NCBI RefSeq assembly: GCF_900100925.1 | Contig: NZ_FNKO01000001.1 | Span: forward strand, 1,488,001 to 1,552,000 | Direction of reading: 5' to 3' | DNA length: 64,000 nucleotides | Origin: Actinopolyspora saharensis | GTDB lineage: Bacteria; Actinomycetota; Actinomycetes; Mycobacteriales; Pseudonocardiaceae | In this document: in pieces, positions 48,332 to 60,102 of the stretch | Layout: every line of letters begins with the position of its first letter | Position numbering within the stretch: the stretch's first letter is position 1 | Program-made: the position numbers and the translations under genes | The notes under the pieces: model-generated | The model's input: only the letters and a program-made list of their open reading frames with translations | The model's database searches: none | Told to the model about the DNA's origin: nothing

Positions 48332-49254
48332 CAGTTCTCGTCCTTTCCTGGTTCTGGTTCTGGCGGAACGACCATGGTTCCGATGCCCTCGCTCGTGAAC
48401 ACCTCGAGCAGCACCGAGTGAGCCAACCTGCCGTCGATCACGTGCGCCCGCGGCACACCCCCGGAAACCGCCTGGAGGCAGGCCTCCATCTTGGGGATCA
48501 TCCCGGAAGCCAACGTCGGCAGCAGGGAACGCAGCCGTCGAGTGTCCAGGCTGGAAACCAGTGAGTTCCGGTCCGGCCAGTCGGTGTAGAGCCCTTCCAC
48601 GTCGGTGAGCACCACCAGCTTCTCCGCGCCGAGCTCAGCGGCCAGCGCTCCCGCCGCCGTGTCGGCGTTCACGTTGTGCACCACTCCGTCGGTGTCCGGG
48701 GCCACGGTGGAGATCACCGGGATTCGCCCCGCCTCGATGAGGTCGAGCACGGCAGTGGGGTCGACGCTGTCGACGTCACCGACCAAGCCGATGTCCACCG
48801 GCTCGCCGTCCACCACAGCGTTGCGCCTGCGCGCGGTGAGCAGCTGGGCGTCCTCACCGGACATGCCCACCGCGTGCGGACCGTGCTGGTTGATCAGGCC
48901 GACGAGCTCACGGCCGACCTGTCCGACCAGCACCATCCGGACGACTTCCATCACCTCGGGTGTGGTCACGCGGAGTCCGCCGCGGAACTCTCCCCGCATG
49001 CCGAGCCTGTCCAGCATGCTCGTGATCTGCGGACCGCCGCCGTGGACGATGACCGGCCGCAGGCCTGCCAGCCGCAGAAAGACCATGTCCTCGGCGAAAG
49101 CCCGCTTGAGCGTGTCGTCGGTCATCGCGTTGCCGCCGTACTTGACCACCACCGTCGCACCGCGGAAGCGCTCCAACCACGGCAACGCCTCGGTGAGCAC
49201 CCCGGCTTTCCCCGCCGCGTCGGTCAACCGTTGGTCGGCTCGTGTCTCGGTCAT
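48331..49254 (-). CDS. argB: Acetylglutamate kinase
   Basis: A 307-residue kinase phosphorylating N-acetylglutamate. [10 protein letters not shown] and [12 protein letters not shown] are the ATP and substrate loops, and the end shows [14 protein letters not shown]. The N-terminal extension before the core is the form often tied to arginine feedback inhibition. ATG 49254 overlaps argJ (ATGA). Confidence 0.97.
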
Positions 49255-50467
49255 GAGGAGTAGGCACTGTTCTCTTCGACGTATCCGTGGGAAAGATCGG
49301 TGGTGAGCACGGTCGTTTCGTGCTCACCGAGCCCGAGGTCGATCACGATTTCGATCTCGCGGCCGGACAGGTCGACCTCGCTCCGGTCGACCACCGGGGC
49401 GCCCTTCGAGTACAGCGTCACCCCGTTCGCGGCGATATCCATGCGGTACTCGTCCATCTCGACGCCGGAGCGCCCCACCGCCATGGCGATGCGCCCCCAG
49501 TTCGGGTCAGAGCCGAACAACGCGGTGCCGACCAGGTTGTCCTCGGCGACCAACCGCGCGAGGTGGACGGCGTCGGATTCCCGCAGGGCTCCGCGCACCG
49601 TGATGTCGATCGCCTTCGTGGCACCCTCGGCGTCGTACTGCAGCTGACGGACCAGGTCGTGGCAGACCTCGGTGAGCAGCTCGGTGAGTTCGCCGGCCTC
49701 GGGGGCAACCCCGGAGGCCCCGGAGGACAGCAGCAGCACCGTGTCGTTGGTGGAGGTCCCCCCGTCGACGTCCAGCCGCTCGAAAGTCCTGCCCGCGGCC
49801 CGCCGCAGCGCCGCGTTCAACGTGTCACCGTCAACAGCGGCGTCGGTCGTCACCACGGCCAGCATCGTCGCCAGGTTCGGGGCGATCATCCCGGCGCCCT
49901 TGACCATTCCGCCGACGGAGAAGCCCGTGCCGTGCTCGCGGAAGGCCTGCTTGGGGCGCGTGTCGGTGGTCAGCACGGCAGTGGCCGCCTCGGTGGCCGA
50001 CCGCTCCGAATCTGCGAGTTCGGCCACCGCGGTCGACACACCGCTCGACACGGCATCCATGGGCAGCCGTTGTCCGATGAGCCCGGTGGAGCAGACGGCC
50101 ACGTCGATGGCCCCGATACCCAGCTCCTCGGCGACCTTCTCGGCCGTGGCATGGGTGTCCTGGAACCCTTCCGGCCCCGTGCACGCGTTCGCGCCCCCGG
50201 AATTGAGCACCACCGCGCGCAGCCGCCGCTCGCGCAGCACCTGCTCGGACCACAGGACCGGGGCGGCCTTCACCCTGTTCGTGGTGAACAGCCCGGCGGC
50301 CTCCCTCCGGGGACCGTCGTTGACGACCAGGGCGAGGTCCGCCGCGGACCCCTGCTTTATCCCCGCGGTCACCCCGGCTGCTCGGAACCCACCGGGTCCG
50401 GTCACCCCGCCTCGTCCCGCGCTCTCCCCCGTCCCGGAGGGGCTGGCGTCGATCTCGTGGTGAGTGC

Positions 50468-50471
<4 letters not shown>
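49251..50471 (-). CDS. argJ: Bifunctional ornithine acetyltransferase/N-acetylglutamate synthase
   Basis: A 406-residue self-cleaving enzyme that moves the acetyl group from acetylornithine to glutamate, recycling it. The cleavage site before the nucleophilic Thr is in [14 protein letters not shown], and the family motifs [14 protein letters not shown] and GDPNWGRI-like GSDPNWGRI are present. TTG 50471 is the start, after AAGGAGAACA, overlapping the ACT gene stop as TTGA. An extra ~20-residue Gly/Ser head precedes the usual N terminus. Confidence 0.95.
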
Positions 50472-52200
<1,729 letters not shown>

Positions 52201-54693
52201 TCACCCGCGCAACGTGGCCCCGAAACGCTCGTGCGCCGCGGCAACAGCGGCGTCCCTGACCTCGGTCGCCTCCTGCTGCGTCAACGTGCGATCCGAAGCG
52301 CGCAGCTGCAGCGCGAAGGCCAACGACTTCTTGCCCGCACCGATCTGCTCACCCGTGAAGACGTCGAACAGCCGGATCTCCTCGACGAGCTCACCACCGC
52401 CCGTCCGCAGGGACTCGGCGAGCTCCCCGGAGGGAACTCCCTCGTCGACCACCAGGGCGACGTCGAGACGGACCGGCGGGTAGGACGAGACCATCGGAGC
52501 CGGCCTGCGCTCGGTCAACGGCAGCGCGTCCAGGTCGAGCTCCATCGCGCAGGTGCGCTTCGGCAGCTCGAGCGCTTCGATCACCTTCGGGTGCAGCTCC
52601 CCTGCGTGGCCGACCACGGTGTCGCCCACCGTGAGCTCGGCACAACGCCCCGGGTGCCACGGCGGGGTCTCCCCGGCCGAAACCTCCAGGGAAGCACCGA
52701 CCGTCTCCGCGACCAGCCGCGCGGCCTGCACCGCATCGGCCCAGCCTGCCGCACGTCCGGAGCCCCACCAGCCGGAACGCTCCCGCTGACCGGCGAGCAC
52801 CACCCCGACGTGCTTCGGCTGCGCCGGCAGCGCAGAGCGCAGTTCCGCCAGGCTCTCCTCGGAGGGCCTGGTTTCCACGCCCAGCTCCGGAAGGGCCTGC
52901 TGCTCCTTCTCCGGAAGCACCACCTGGCCGATGTGGAACAGGGCGAGATCGCGCCGACCACGGGCCAGGTTGCGCTGCAACGAGTCCAGCAGACCCGGCA
53001 ACAGGGTGGTGCTGATCAGGGAGCGGTCCGCTTCGAGCGCATTGGCCGCGCGCAGCGCGTTGCGCCTGGGATCGCTGTCGTCCAGCCCGAAGGCGTCGAG
53101 GGTCTCCTCCCCCGTGAACGGGAAGGGCAGCACCTCGACGTAACCGTCGTGAGCCAGGGCGCGGGAAACCGCGCGCTGGCGCAGCTGCGCCGCGTCGAGG
53201 CCGTCCCCGGCCGGAGCAGCGGGCACGACGGAGGGAATCGTGTGATAACCCTCCAGGCGCAGCACCTCCTCGACCAGATCGGCGGGCTGGGACAGGTCGG
53301 GGCGCCAGGTCGGCGGGGTGGCCGTAACCACACCGACACCGTCCGCGGAAGTTCCCACCTCGATCCGGCAGCCGATCTGGGTCAGGCGCTGCACGGTGAC
53401 CCCGCGTTCGTACCGCACGCCCGCGATCCGGTCCGGCAGCGCGAGCGGCATCGTCACCGGTGCGGGCGTGGTCGGCTCACCGACGTCCGTGCGGCCCGCG
53501 CTGATCGTCGCCTCGCCGTACTCGACGAGCAGCCGTGCAGCACGTTCGGCGGCCACCGCGGCGATCGCGGGATCCACACCGCGCTCGAACCGCTTCCCGG
53601 CCTCACTGGGCAGCCGGTGCCTGCGGATCATGCGCGAGATGCTCGCGGGCTCCCAGTTGGCCGCCTCCAGCAGGACGTCGTTGCTGTCCCTGCCGATCTC
53701 GGTTCCTGCCCCGCCCATGACGCCGGCCAGCGACACCGGTCCGGAGTCGTCGCAGATGACGACGTCGTCCGGATCCAGCTCGCGCCGCACGTCGTCCAGC
53801 GTGGCCAGGGTCTCGCCCGCGGCGGCGCGCCGCACCACCACGTCCCCGGATACCTTGGCCGCGTCCCAGGCGTGCAGTGGCTGGCCGAACTCAAGCATGA
53901 CGTAGTTGGTCACGTCCACGGGCAGCGAGATCGAACGGATCCCGGCCAGGGCGAGCCTGCGCTGCATCCACCAGGGGGTGGGGGCCGCCGGATCGACCCC
54001 GGTCAACCGGCGGAACACGAATCGGGAGCAGGCGGTCTCGTCCTCGATGCGCACGACTCGCGAGGGACGGTCGTCGTCAGGGATCGAACGGTTGGCCGGA
54101 TCCCCGAAAGGCACGTCCAAAGCGTTGGACAGCTCACGGGCCAGACCGCGAACCGAGAAGCAGTACCCCCTGTCCGGAGTGATCGACAGCTCGATGACCG
54201 AGTCGTCCAGCCCGACGATCTCACTCGCGTCGCTGCCCGGATCGGCCGATCCCGGGGGCAGCACCAGAATGCCGTCGTGGTCCTCGCCGATCCCCAGCTC
54301 GCGGGCCGAGCAGATCATGCCCTCGCTGACCCGGCCGTAGGTCTTGCGCTCGGCGATCTCGAAGTCTCCCGGCAGCACCGCTCCGGGCAGCGCCACCACG
54401 ACCAACGAGCCCGCGCTGAAATTGGTGGCACCGCAGACGATGCCCCGGATCCGCTCCTCGCCCGTCTCGGACTCTCCGACCTCGACCCGGCAGTAACGAA
54501 TGGGCTTCTTGAAACCGGTCAGCTCCTCGACCTCGGCGACCCGTCCCACGACGAGGGGGCCGGTGATCGGGGTGAGGTGAGTGACCTCTTCGACTTCCAT
54601 TCCGATGCGCACGAACGCATCGGCCAAGGTCTCCGCGCTCGTTTCCTCGGACAACTCAAGATGCTCGGCCAGCCAGGAAACCGGAATCCGCAC
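52201..54693 (-). CDS. pheT: Phenylalanyl-tRNA synthetase beta subunit
   Basis: An 830-residue subunit. Order of domains: N-terminal core (VRIPVSWLAEHL), tRNA-binding OB fold (GPLVVGRVAEVEEL, IVCGATNFSAG), the B3/B4 editing domain (FVFRRLTGVDP, LHAWDAAKV), B5 and the catalytic-like core, and the C-terminal FDX-ACB anticodon-binding domain (SSYPPVRLDVALVV). GTG 54693 gives the usual start; the frame to 54756 is not supported. It follows pheS by 72 bases. Confidence 0.96.
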   Translation of the reverse strand: MRIPVSWLAEHLELSEETSAETLADAFVRIGMEVEEVTHLTPITGPLVVGRVAEVEELTGFKKPIRYCRVEVGESETGEERIRGIVCGATNFSAGSLVVVALPGAVLPGDFEIAERKTYGRVSEGMICSARELGIGEDHDGILVLPPGSADPGSDASEIVGLDDSVIELSITPDRGYCFSVRGLARELSNALDVPFGDPANRSIPDDDRPSRVVRIEDETACSRFVFRRLTGVDPAAPTPWWMQRRLALAGIRSISLPVDVTNYVMLEFGQPLHAWDAAKVSGDVVVRRAAAGETLATLDDVRRELDPDDVVICDDSGPVSLAGVMGGAGTEIGRDSNDVLLEAANWEPASISRMIRRHRLPSEAGKRFERGVDPAIAAVAAERAARLLVEYGEATISAGRTDVGEPTTPAPVTMPLALPDRIAGVRYERGVTVQRLTQIGCRIEVGTSADGVGVVTATPPTWRPDLSQPADLVEEVLRLEGYHTIPSVVPAAPAGDGLDAAQLRQRAVSRALAHDGYVEVLPFPFTGEETLDAFGLDDSDPRRNALRAANALEADRSLISTTLLPGLLDSLQRNLARGRRDLALFHIGQVVLPEKEQQALPELGVETRPSEESLAELRSALPAQPKHVGVVLAGQRERSGWWGSGRAAGWADAVQAARLVAETVGASLEVSAGETPPWHPGRCAELTVGDTVVGHAGELHPKVIEALELPKRTCAMELDLDALPLTERRPAPMVSSYPPVRLDVALVVDEGVPSGELAESLRTGGGELVEEIRLFDVFTGEQIGAGKKSLAFALQLRASDRTLTQQEATEVRDAAVAAAHERFGATLRG

Positions 54694-54765
54694 TGGATCG
54701 CAGCCCTTCTCTCGATCATGGTGGGGGTCAGAAGTACCGATGAACGCCCGGTCCACCGGCCGGAC

Positions 54766-55950
<1,185 letters not shown>

Positions 55951-55998
55951 TCACGGGCGAGTTCGATCACGGTGAACCGGTGCGCTCCCACGGGGCCG

Positions 55999-56877
55999 TC
56001 ACGCCTCGGGCCGGTGGACGCGACGTGCCGAGGTGTACAGGCAGACCGCCGCGGCCGTGGCGAGATTGAGACTCTCCGCACGGCCGTAGACCGGCACGCG
56101 CAAGGCGTGATCCAATTCCGCGGAGCGCTCCCCGAGTCCGTGGGCCTCGCTACCGAAGACCCACGCGGTCGGACCGTCCAGCCGGCCCCGGGTCTCGGCG
56201 GTGTGCAGGTCCTCCGCTGCTTCGCCATCCGCGCCGATGAGCTTCATGCCCGCGTCCCGGCAGGCCGCGAACACGGAACTCACGTCGCGCTCCCGAATCA
56301 GGGGGAGATGGAAAACGCTACCGGTGGAGGCCCGGACCGCCTTGCCGTTGTAAGGGTCGACGGTGTCTCCCGCGAACAACACCGCTCCGGCGCCCGCGGC
56401 ATCGGCGACGCGCACGACGGTGCCCGCGTTTCCCGGGTCGGCGACATCGGACAGCACGGCGACCAGTTCGGGACGAGCAGCCAGGACACCGTCCAGCGAG
56501 GGGCGCGGCAGACCACACACGGCGACCAGCCCCTGGGGGGTCACCGTCTCGGAGAGCGTGGCGGCGGCCCGTTCGGTCACGATCCGCAACGCCACTCCCG
56601 CTGCGGAACAGCGGTCGGCGACCTCCGGGTGACGCCGCAGCCCCTCGTGCGTGGCGAAGACCTCCCGCACTTCGGTGGGAGCGCCTCCGGGGGGATGTTG
56701 CCCCGACAAGGCGTCCAAGGCCTCGGTCACGGCCATCGCGCCCTCGGCGAGGAACATCCCGGCGCGCTCACGCCCGGCACGACGTGTGAGCTTGCGGGCG
56801 GCGCTCACCCTCGAGGAACGCTCCGTCAACGGAGTCTCCACCGTTCCGGGGTGCGCCATTTCCTCCTCGCTCACCAC
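55999..56877 (-). CDS. SpoU-type rRNA methyltransferase (TsnR-like)
   Basis: A 292-residue TrmH/SpoU-family 2'-O-methyltransferase. The knotted SAM site shows DVADPGNAGTVVRVADAAGA, WVFGSEAHGLGE and VPVYGRAESLNLATAAAV. The N-terminal part has the SpoU substrate-binding domain with RRAGRERAGMFLAEG. The slot between rplT and pheS is conserved, so a 23S rRNA target is likely. Start: GTG 56877, GTG 56874 or ATG 56859 are all possible; the ATG follows GAGGAGG too closely for certainty. Confidence 0.88.
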   Translation of the reverse strand: MVSEEEMAHPGTVETPLTERSSRVSAARKLTRRAGRERAGMFLAEGAMAVTEALDALSGQHPPGGAPTEVREVFATHEGLRRHPEVADRCSAAGVALRIVTERAAATLSETVTPQGLVAVCGLPRPSLDGVLAARPELVAVLSDVADPGNAGTVVRVADAAGAGAVLFAGDTVDPYNGKAVRASTGSVFHLPLIRERDVSSVFAACRDAGMKLIGADGEAAEDLHTAETRGRLDGPTAWVFGSEAHGLGERSAELDHALRVPVYGRAESLNLATAAAVCLYTSARRVHRPEA

Positions 56878-56909
56878 GTCGCTGCGCCGGGCGCTCGGTC
56901 GAACCGAAA

Positions 56910-57278
56910 TCAGGCCGCGCCTTCCGGCAGGCTGCTGCGAGCCTTGTCACACAGCGCGGTGAACGCCTGCGGGTCGTTGACCGCCAGCTCGGCGAGCATC
57001 TTGCGGTCGACCTCGACCTCGGCGGCCTTCAGGCCCTGCATGAACTTGTTGTAGCTGAGACCGTTCTGCCTGCTGGCGGCGTTGATACGCATGATCCACA
57101 GCTTGCGGAAGTCGCCCTTGCGCGCACGGCGGTCGCGGTAGGAGTAGACCTGCGAGTGCAGCATCTGCTCCTTCGCCTTGCGGTAGAGCCGGGAACGCTG
57201 CCCGCGGTACCCCTTCGCCGACTCGAGGACCTTCCGACGCTTCTTCTGGGAGTGAACCGCTCGCTTGACGCGTGCCAT
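56910..57278 (-). CDS. rplT: Ribosomal protein L20
   Basis: The 122-residue L20 of the 50S subunit, needed early in assembly. [19 protein letters not shown] and [17 protein letters not shown] are the family start. ATG 57278 follows AGGACGAAATC. Third gene of infC-rpmI-rplT. Confidence 0.98.
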   Translation of the reverse strand: MARVKRAVHSQKKRRKVLESAKGYRGQRSRLYRKAKEQMLHSQVYSYRDRRARKGDFRKLWIMRINAASRQNGLSYNKFMQGLKAAEVEVDRKMLAELAVNDPQAFTALCDKARSSLPEGAA

Positions 57279-57393
57279 TGATTTCGTCCTGTCGCTCGTA
57301 TTGGGGGCGGGTCTTTCGCCCCTGCGGATAAGGCTGTCACTCGTTGCGGACGGTGCGGCCGTTCCGCTGTCCGCCGATCAAGATGTGGCGCTT

Positions 57394-57588
57394 TCAGCGC
57401 CCCAGCATCTTGTTGACCTGCCTCGTGTCGTTGGGGGAGACCTCGGTGGTGCCCTTCAGCCGACGCTTCAGCTTGCTGGACTTCTTCTCCAGGATGTGCC
57501 TGCGACCGGCACGCTCGTGACGCAGCTTGCCCGAGCCGGTGACCTTGAACCGCTTGGAAGTGCCACTGTGCGTCTTGTTCTTCGGCAT
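57394..57588 (-). CDS. rpmI: Ribosomal protein L35
   Basis: A 64-residue L35: [20 protein letters not shown], then [17 protein letters not shown]. Highly basic. GAGGACGAAA lies before the ATG. It is between infC (122 bases) and rplT (115 bases). Confidence 0.97.
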   Translation of the reverse strand: MPKNKTHSGTSKRFKVTGSGKLRHERAGRRHILEKKSSKLKRRLKGTTEVSPNDTRQVNKMLGR

Positions 57589-57710
57589 TTTCGTCCTCTT
57601 TTCGTGCGAACGCCGGGCAGAATCCCTACGGGGAATCCCGCCCGGCTTGCGTTCCGGGTGAAGTCACGACCGGGTGGACGGCCGCTGTCGATCCCGATTC
57701 CGCTAGACGG

Positions 57711-58256
57711 TTATGACGCGTTCGCCTTGGTCTTGTTGCCCTTACCGGTCTTGTGCGGCGCCAGCACCATGGTCATGTTGCGGCCGTCCTGCTTGGGTTT
57801 GGCCTCGATGAACCCCTGCTCGGAAACATCGTCGGCCAGCCGCTCCAACAACCGGAACCCCAGCTCGGGGCGCGACTGCTCACGGCCGCGGAACATGATC
57901 GTCACCTTGACCTTGTGCCCTTGACCGAGAAAGCGCGAAACGTGACCCTTCTTGGTCTCGTAGTCGTGCGGATCGATCTTCGGGCGGAGCTTCTGCTCCT
58001 TGATGACGGTCTGCTGCTGGTTACGGCGTGATTCGCGAGCCTTCTGCGCGCTCTCGTACTTGAACTTTCCGTAGTCCATGAGCTTGCACACCGGCGGACG
58101 AGCCTGGGGAGCAACCTCGACGAGATCCAACTCCGCTTCCTCGGCCAACCGAAGTGCGTCCTCGATACGGACGATGCCGACCTGTTCCCCGTTCGGCCCG
58201 ACCAAACGGACCTCTGGCACACGGATACGGTCGTTGATGCGCGTCTCGGAGCTGAT
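57711..58256 (-). CDS. infC: Translation initiation factor IF-3 with ATC start
   Basis: A 181-residue IF-3 that discriminates start codons on the 30S subunit. I extend the gene to ATC 58256, since the codons [17 protein letters not shown] before GTG 58220 match the normal N terminus, and GGAGG (58261-58265) is placed for the ATC, not for the GTG. Use of ATC/ATT is known in other infC genes and makes translation sensitive to IF-3 itself. The N domain ([18 protein letters not shown]), linker and C domain ([16 protein letters not shown]) are complete. Confidence 0.95.
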   Translation of the reverse strand: MSSETRINDRIRVPEVRLVGPNGEQVGIVRIEDALRLAEEAELDLVEVAPQARPPVCKLMDYGKFKYESAQKARESRRNQQQTVIKEQKLRPKIDPHDYETKKGHVSRFLGQGHKVKVTIMFRGREQSRPELGFRLLERLADDVSEQGFIEAKPKQDGRNMTMVLAPHKTGKGNKTKANAS

Positions 58257-58380
58257 GGGGCCTCCTCGGTTCGATGGCGTTTCTCTGCTGCACCGCGGCG
58301 TGAAGCTCGCCCCTAGAGCAATGCAGCCGTCCCACAGGCTTGCAAACCTGACGGGACCCTCTTACTCCAGCCGATCGAAC

Positions 58381-58396
58381 CGGTATGGCAATACCG
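58381..58396. repeat. Inverted repeat in the infC leader
   Basis: CGGTAT-GGCA-ATACCG with perfect 6-base arms lies 125 bases upstream of the infC start and beside a TTGAAA hexamer on the minus strand. Could be an operator for infC. Confidence 0.35.
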
Positions 58397-58487
58397 TTTC
58401 AATCCACCGTCGGACAACGTCCGTGGCGGGATCGGGACCCGGCAGCCTGCGAAACAGCCACGCGGGTGGGAGCGGGGCTCCACTTTT

Positions 58488-58510
58488 ACGCCCCCGAGCC
58501 ACGGGGGCGT
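58488..58510. repeat. Hairpin between infC and the DUF1844 gene
   Basis: ACGCCCCC and GGGGGCGT pair around a 7-base loop, 25 bases upstream of the DUF1844 start. Present in both divergent upstream regions. Confidence 0.4.
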
Positions 58511-58534
58511 TGCGCACATGCAACAGTAACAGGC

Positions 58535-58951
58535 GTGACCGAGCCGCAGCCAACCGATCCCCCCGAGTCCACCGGACGAACGAACGACAGTGAGCACGAG
58601 CAGCACTTCGACACCGCGGGTACCACGGACAACGTCCGTGAGCTGGACAGTGTTCCAAGCGTGGAGGTAATCAGCCGATCGGCCGTGATGCTGATGTCGG
58701 CGGCGGCGGAGAAACTGGGGCTGGCCGAGGAGGACCCCGACACGGCTCCCGTGCGGGACCTGGACGAGGCGCGGCGGCTGATAACCGCGCTGGCCGGGCT
58801 GATCACCTCCTCCGTCGAGTACCTCGGTCCCCACGCGGGAGCGATGCGGGACGGGCTGCAAACGCTGCAACGGGCCTTCAGGGAGGCGTCGGCGGAGCCG
58901 GACCCGCCGGGACAGGGCCCAGGCGAGAAGTACACGGGCCCCGTCAACTGA
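58535..58951 (+). CDS. DUF1844 domain protein
   Basis: A 138-residue protein. After ~45 polar residues, VEVISRSAVMLMSAAAEKLGL, then DLDEARRLITALAGLITSS form the DUF1844 helical core. The function is unknown; the family is found next to infC in many actinobacteria. GTG 58535 has no ribosome site and a TAACAG-like box lies close upstream, so the transcript may be leaderless. Earlier in-frame starts fall in the divergent promoter region. Confidence 0.85.
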   Translation: MTEPQPTDPPESTGRTNDSEHEQHFDTAGTTDNVRELDSVPSVEVISRSAVMLMSAAAEKLGLAEEDPDTAPVRDLDEARRLITALAGLITSSVEYLGPHAGAMRDGLQTLQRAFREASAEPDPPGQGPGEKYTGPVN

Positions 58952-58961
58952 CGCGCGGAAA

Positions 58962-58997
58962 CGGCGCGGCACCCGACACCACCGGGCTGCCGCGCCG
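58962..58997 (+). terminator. Terminator of the DUF1844 gene
   Basis: CGGCGCGGCA and TGCCGCGCCG form a perfect 10-bp stem extended by an inner CCCG/CGGG pair. It starts 11 bases after the stop. Confidence 0.65.
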
Positions 58998-59178
58998 CTC
59001 CGCCTGCAGCGAGCCCGCCGAGCGGAGCGCTGCCCCCGCGGATACCGCCGGTGCGCCGCTCTCGGCCGGCGTCCCGGGCGGGCCGGCGGGGACGCGGAAA
59101 CACCGCCCCGAAGAGCTCGGAGCGCCGGGAGCTGGTTCACGCTCTTGACCGGCGCGCCCTCTTCCGCTCGATTCGCGA

Positions 59179-59928
59179 TCACCCGTGCGGTTGCCAGCCG
59201 AGTTCGGCCGAGATGCGCGCGCACGCTTGCCTCAGTTCCCCGCTCCAGCCGGACAGCTCGTCGAAGCCGAGCAACATCTCCGGAACGGAGACGGACACCG
59301 CGGCCACGACCGCTCCGCTGGGGTCACGCACTCCGGCCGCGACGCAGTGCACGAAGTCCTCGTGCTCCCCGCGGTCGAAAGCGCACCCCTCGACCGACAC
59401 GCGGTCCACTTCCGCCAGGAGCGACTCCGCACCGGTGATGGTGTGCTCGGTCCACGCGGGGCGCTCCAGCCTCGCGACCAGTTCCCGCCTGTCCTGTTCG
59501 GACATGCCCGACAGCAGCACCTTGCCGACCGCGGTGCAGTGCAGCGGGGCTCGCGCTCCCGTCCTGGAGTACATCCGCACCGACCGACTGCTGTCCACCT
59601 TGTCCACGTAGACGGCGCTGTCGCCCTCCCGCACCGCCAAGTGCACCGTGTGTCCGGTGCGCTCCCCCAGTTCGCGCAACTTCGCACCGGCGGCGGCACG
59701 CACGTCGATCCCGTCCAGCGCACAGTTGGCCAGCTCGAACAGCGCACTTCCCAGCCGGTAGCGATGAGCGTCGGGGCGGTTCACGAACCGCGCGGACTCC
59801 AGGGTGCGCAACAGGCGCAGCGCGGTGGACTTGTGCACTCCCGCGGCCTCCGCCAGCTGGTCGAGGTTGCGCGGCCCTTCCGCCAAGGTGTTGAGCAACG
59901 CGAGTCCACGCTGCAGGCTCTGACTCAT
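59179..59928 (-). CDS. IclR-family transcriptional regulator
   Basis: A 249-residue regulator. The winged helix is SLQRGLALLNTLAEGPRNLD and AAGVHKSTALRLLRTLE; the effector domain shows RTGHTVHLAVREGDSAVYVDK and PLHCTAVGKVLLSG. ATG 59928 follows GAGGGCGAGGG. It is divergent from the D-amino-acid enzyme gene with a 174-base gap holding palindromes, which points to control of that gene and of itself. Confidence 0.92.
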   Translation of the reverse strand: MSQSLQRGLALLNTLAEGPRNLDQLAEAAGVHKSTALRLLRTLESARFVNRPDAHRYRLGSALFELANCALDGIDVRAAAGAKLRELGERTGHTVHLAVREGDSAVYVDKVDSSRSVRMYSRTGARAPLHCTAVGKVLLSGMSEQDRRELVARLERPAWTEHTITGAESLLAEVDRVSVEGCAFDRGEHEDFVHCVAAGVRDPSGAVVAAVSVSVPEMLLGFDELSGWSGELRQACARISAELGWQPHG

Positions 59929-60066
59929 TCCCTCGCCCTCGATCCGTCCACGAGCCACTCCCTCATACTCATCAGCGCGCTGCGCAGGAGTTCCGTCCAG
60001 CGGACACGCAGTGTCCACGTTGACGGGCACCTGTCGGAATGCTAGACAGCAGCATACACAACATGT

Positions 60067-60087
60067 GCAATATCCATTGCGCTCAAT
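60067..60087. promoter_or_regulatory. Operator-like palindromes between the IclR regulator and its neighbour
   Basis: GCAAT-ATCC-ATTGC (60067-60080) overlaps ATTG-CGCT-CAAT (60076-60087). They end 15 bases before the GTG at 60103. The stretch is A/T-richer than its surroundings. Likely the site for the IclR protein, by position only. Confidence 0.45.
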
Positions 60088-60102
60088 GCAACTGGAGGTT
60101 CG

